A stretch of DNA of 64,000 bases, taken from NCBI GenBank assembly GCA_025062045.1, contig JANXAF010000002.1:132765-196764 (forward strand). The letters run 5' to 3'. Below, piece after piece: positions 62,438 to 64,000 of the stretch (positions within the stretch are counted from its first letter, which is position 1; every line of letters starts with the position of its first letter). The translations under genes were made by a program, and so were the position numbers. The stretch comes from Thermodesulfobacteriota bacterium (GTDB lineage Bacteria; Desulfobacterota; Syntrophorhabdia; Syntrophorhabdales; JANXAF01). Below the pieces are notes generated by a model that made no database searches, was not told where the DNA came from, and was given only the letters and a program-made list of their open reading frames with translations.

Positions 62438-64000
62438 ATGGATTACAAAGACACACTCAACCTCCCGAAGACAGAGTTTCCAATGAAGGCGAACCTTCCG
62501 CAGAAAGAGAAGGAGATACTGGAGTACTGGAGTAAGATAGACGTTTATGGAACCCTTCTCAAAAAGTTTGAAAATAGTGAAAGTTTTGTGCTACACGACG
62601 GTCCTCCGTACGCTAATGGCCATATTCATTTGGGAACGGCTCTAAACAAAATCCTCAAAGACATTATAGTAAAGTCGAGGTTCATGTTCGGTTACCGAGC
62701 AGACTTTGTTCCCGGTTGGGACTGCCATGGCCTTCCAATAGAGCATCAGATAGAGAAGGAGCTCAAAGAGAAGAATTTAAATCCGTCTAAACTCGAGATG
62801 AGAAAGCTCTGCAGAGCTTATGCAGAAAAGTATATAAACATCCAGAGGGAAGAGTTTAAAAGGCTGGGCTGTTTTGGGGACTGGGAAAGACCCTACATAA
62901 CGATGGATTATGACTATCAGGCCTCAATCATCGAAGAAATGATGAAGTTCTTTTTAAGGGGTGAGGTTTATAGGAAGAAAAAACCGGTCTACTGGTGCAT
63001 AAACTGTGTTACGGCCCTTGCTGAGGCAGAAATAGAGTACGAGATGGAAAAGACCATATCTATTTACGTTAAATTTCCTCTGAAAGAGGAGTATCGAACG
63101 AAGCTTTGCGGTCTTTCTCATAAGCCAGTCTTTATCCTCTGTTGGACAACGACCCCATGGACGTTGCCTGCGAATCTTGCTCTCGCCATAAATCCCGAGT
63201 ATGAGTATGTTACGGTGGAGACGCAAAATGAAATTTACATCGCCGTTCGGGAGCTCATGGAAGACCTTATGAAAAAGGGTGGCTACGTAGAGTATGAAAT
63301 CTCTGGTACTTTGAGAAATGATGTCCTAAAGGATCTGAAATTCAGACACCCCTTTTACGAACGTGATTCTATAGTGGTATTCGCCCAATATGTTGCAAAA
63401 GATGTGGGTACGGGAGTTGTCCACATAGCACCTGGCCATGGGGAGGAGGATTACGAAACCGGTCTCGAGTATGGACTCGAATGTTATTCACCCGTCGACG
63501 AGCGGGGAAGATTCACAGAAGATGTTGAAGAATTTAAAGGTTTAAATGTGTTTGAGGCAAACAGATTCATAATCGAGAAACTGAAAGAGAGGAAGATGCT
63601 CTTTTATAGCGAAGAGACGGAACATTCCTACCCTCACTGCTGGAGGTGCAAAAAACCGGTAATCTTTAGGGCAACAGAGCAGTGGTTCATCTCTCTCGAC
63701 AAAAAGGACCTAAGAACTAGGGCTCTTCGGGAAATCGATAAGGTAAAATGGGTTCCAAAATGGGGTAGGGAAAGAATATACAATATGCTTCTTGCAAGGC
63801 CCGACTGGTGTATATCGAGGCAGAGGAGCTGGGGAATCCCCATAACCATTTTTTACTGTTTGAAGTGTGGCGATCCATACTGGTCGGAGGAGAGTTTCAG
63901 AAAGGTCATAGAGGAAGTAAAAAAACGAGGTGCGGATGTTTGGTTTGAGGAGAATGCCTCGTATTTCCTCCCTGGAGATGCACGCTGCGGTAATTGTGGT
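62438..64000 (+). CDS. ileS: Isoleucyl-tRNA synthetase, N-terminal part, cut by window edge
   Basis: The first 521 codons of IleS are present and the frame is open to the right edge. It starts MDYKDTLNLPKTEFPMKANLP and has the HIGH-type motif in PPYANGHIHLG, the GWDCHGLPIE segment and the editing (CP1) domain with WTTTPWTLPANLA. Further on is PDWCISRQRSWGIPI. The KMSKS motif lies beyond the window. No T-box leader is recognisable in the 57-base spacer after ilvD. Pairing with ilvD is a plausible branched-chain amino acid unit. Confidence 0.95.
   Translation, partial: MDYKDTLNLPKTEFPMKANLPQKEKEILEYWSKIDVYGTLLKKFENSESFVLHDGPPYANGHIHLGTALNKILKDIIVKSRFMFGYRADFVPGWDCHGLPIEHQIEKELKEKNLNPSKLEMRKLCRAYAEKYINIQREEFKRLGCFGDWERPYITMDYDYQASIIEEMMKFFLRGEVYRKKKPVYWCINCVTALAEAEIEYEMEKTISIYVKFPLKEEYRTKLCGLSHKPVFILCWTTTPWTLPANLALAINPEYEYVTVETQNEIYIAVRELMEDLMKKGGYVEYEISGTLRNDVLKDLKFRHPFYERDSIVVFAQYVAKDVGTGVVHIAPGHGEEDYETGLEYGLECYSPVDERGRFTEDVEEFKGLNVFEANRFIIEKLKERKMLFYSEETEHSYPHCWRCKKPVIFRATEQWFISLDKKDLRTRALREIDKVKWVPKWGRERIYNMLLARPDWCISRQRSWGIPITIFYCLKCGDPYWSEESFRKVIEEVKKRGADVWFEENASYFLPGDARCGNCG

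Overview
The window is one gene-dense chromosomal segment of an anaerobic Gram-negative bacterium with moderate, AT-leaning composition and purine-rich coding strands. The envelope genes (kdsB for Kdo, LptF/LptG, a TolC-type channel) indicate an outer membrane. A tetrahaem c3-type cytochrome with system II maturation (ResB/CcsA), desulfoferrodoxin, rubrerythrin, PerR with a rubredoxin, NikR, a ferredoxin-oxidoreductase gamma subunit, SelB and enzymes of anaerobic aromatic acyl-CoA chemistry together point to a Desulfobacterota-like (former Deltaproteobacteria) anaerobe. This placement rests on gene content only. No phage, insertion sequence or CRISPR array was seen.

Layout. 1-2.5 kb: P1-family peptidase (cut by the left edge), purE, an AI-2E-type membrane protein and a small membrane protein, all on the minus strand. 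2.6-5.5 kb: a lipoprotein and two subunits related to benzoyl-CoA reductase/2-hydroxyacyl-CoA dehydratase. 5.5-10.1 kb: kdsB, uvrA, serine acetyltransferase. 10.2-15.7 kb: a five-gene TolC/adaptor/ABC efflux operon. 15.7-22.6 kb: a TPR-like membrane protein, an anti-sigma-like ATPase, selB, a J-domain protein, pgsA, a lytic transglycosylase and ligA. 22.7-26.4 kb: an AAA+/VWA/winged-helix operon of unknown role. 26.7-31.3 kb: a PAC2 protein, a spermidine-synthase-like membrane protein, a DUF6765-like protein, nikR. 31.4-39 kb: tRNA-Val, then a long plus-strand operon (secreted protein, hisA, hisI, pgpA, pncC, thpR, recA, alaS, Crp-type regulator). 39-42.6 kb: gamma subunit, cysS, MetE-core-like protein, FKBP. 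42.6-43.4 kb: the only sizeable gap, with strong hairpins and a 43-codon basic gene. 43.4-48 kb: a histone-deacetylase-family protein, HU/IHF, purQ, ccsA, resB, cytochrome. 48.1-53.3 kb: desulfoferrodoxin, rubrerythrin, lptF, lptG, an RNase H-like protein, a hydrolase, an MscS-like protein. 53.4-60 kb: a three-subunit molybdenum hydroxylase and a TRAP transporter. 60.1-64 kb: rubredoxin, perR, ilvD and the first part of ileS.

Main points. (1) The FAD subunit of the molybdenum hydroxylase carries cysteines 122, 138, 146 and 155 in the C-x15-C-x7-C-x8-C pattern of the extra [4Fe-4S] cluster of 4-hydroxybenzoyl-CoA reductase. It lies directly downstream of a TRAP uptake system for organic acids. 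With the BcrC/BcrB-like pair this suggests reductive aromatic metabolism. (2) About eleven transcription units have a sigma70-like promoter whose -10 box ends only 6-10 bases before the start codon, with no Shine-Dalgarno sequence, which suggests frequent leaderless mRNAs. (3) Eight of nine convergent gene pairs overlap or lie within 2 bases of each other, so no intrinsic terminator sits between them. The ninth is the 0.6-kb structured gap. (4) Two genes shorter than 60 codons, a rubredoxin and an Arg/Lys-rich protein, are supported by strong ribosome-binding sites.
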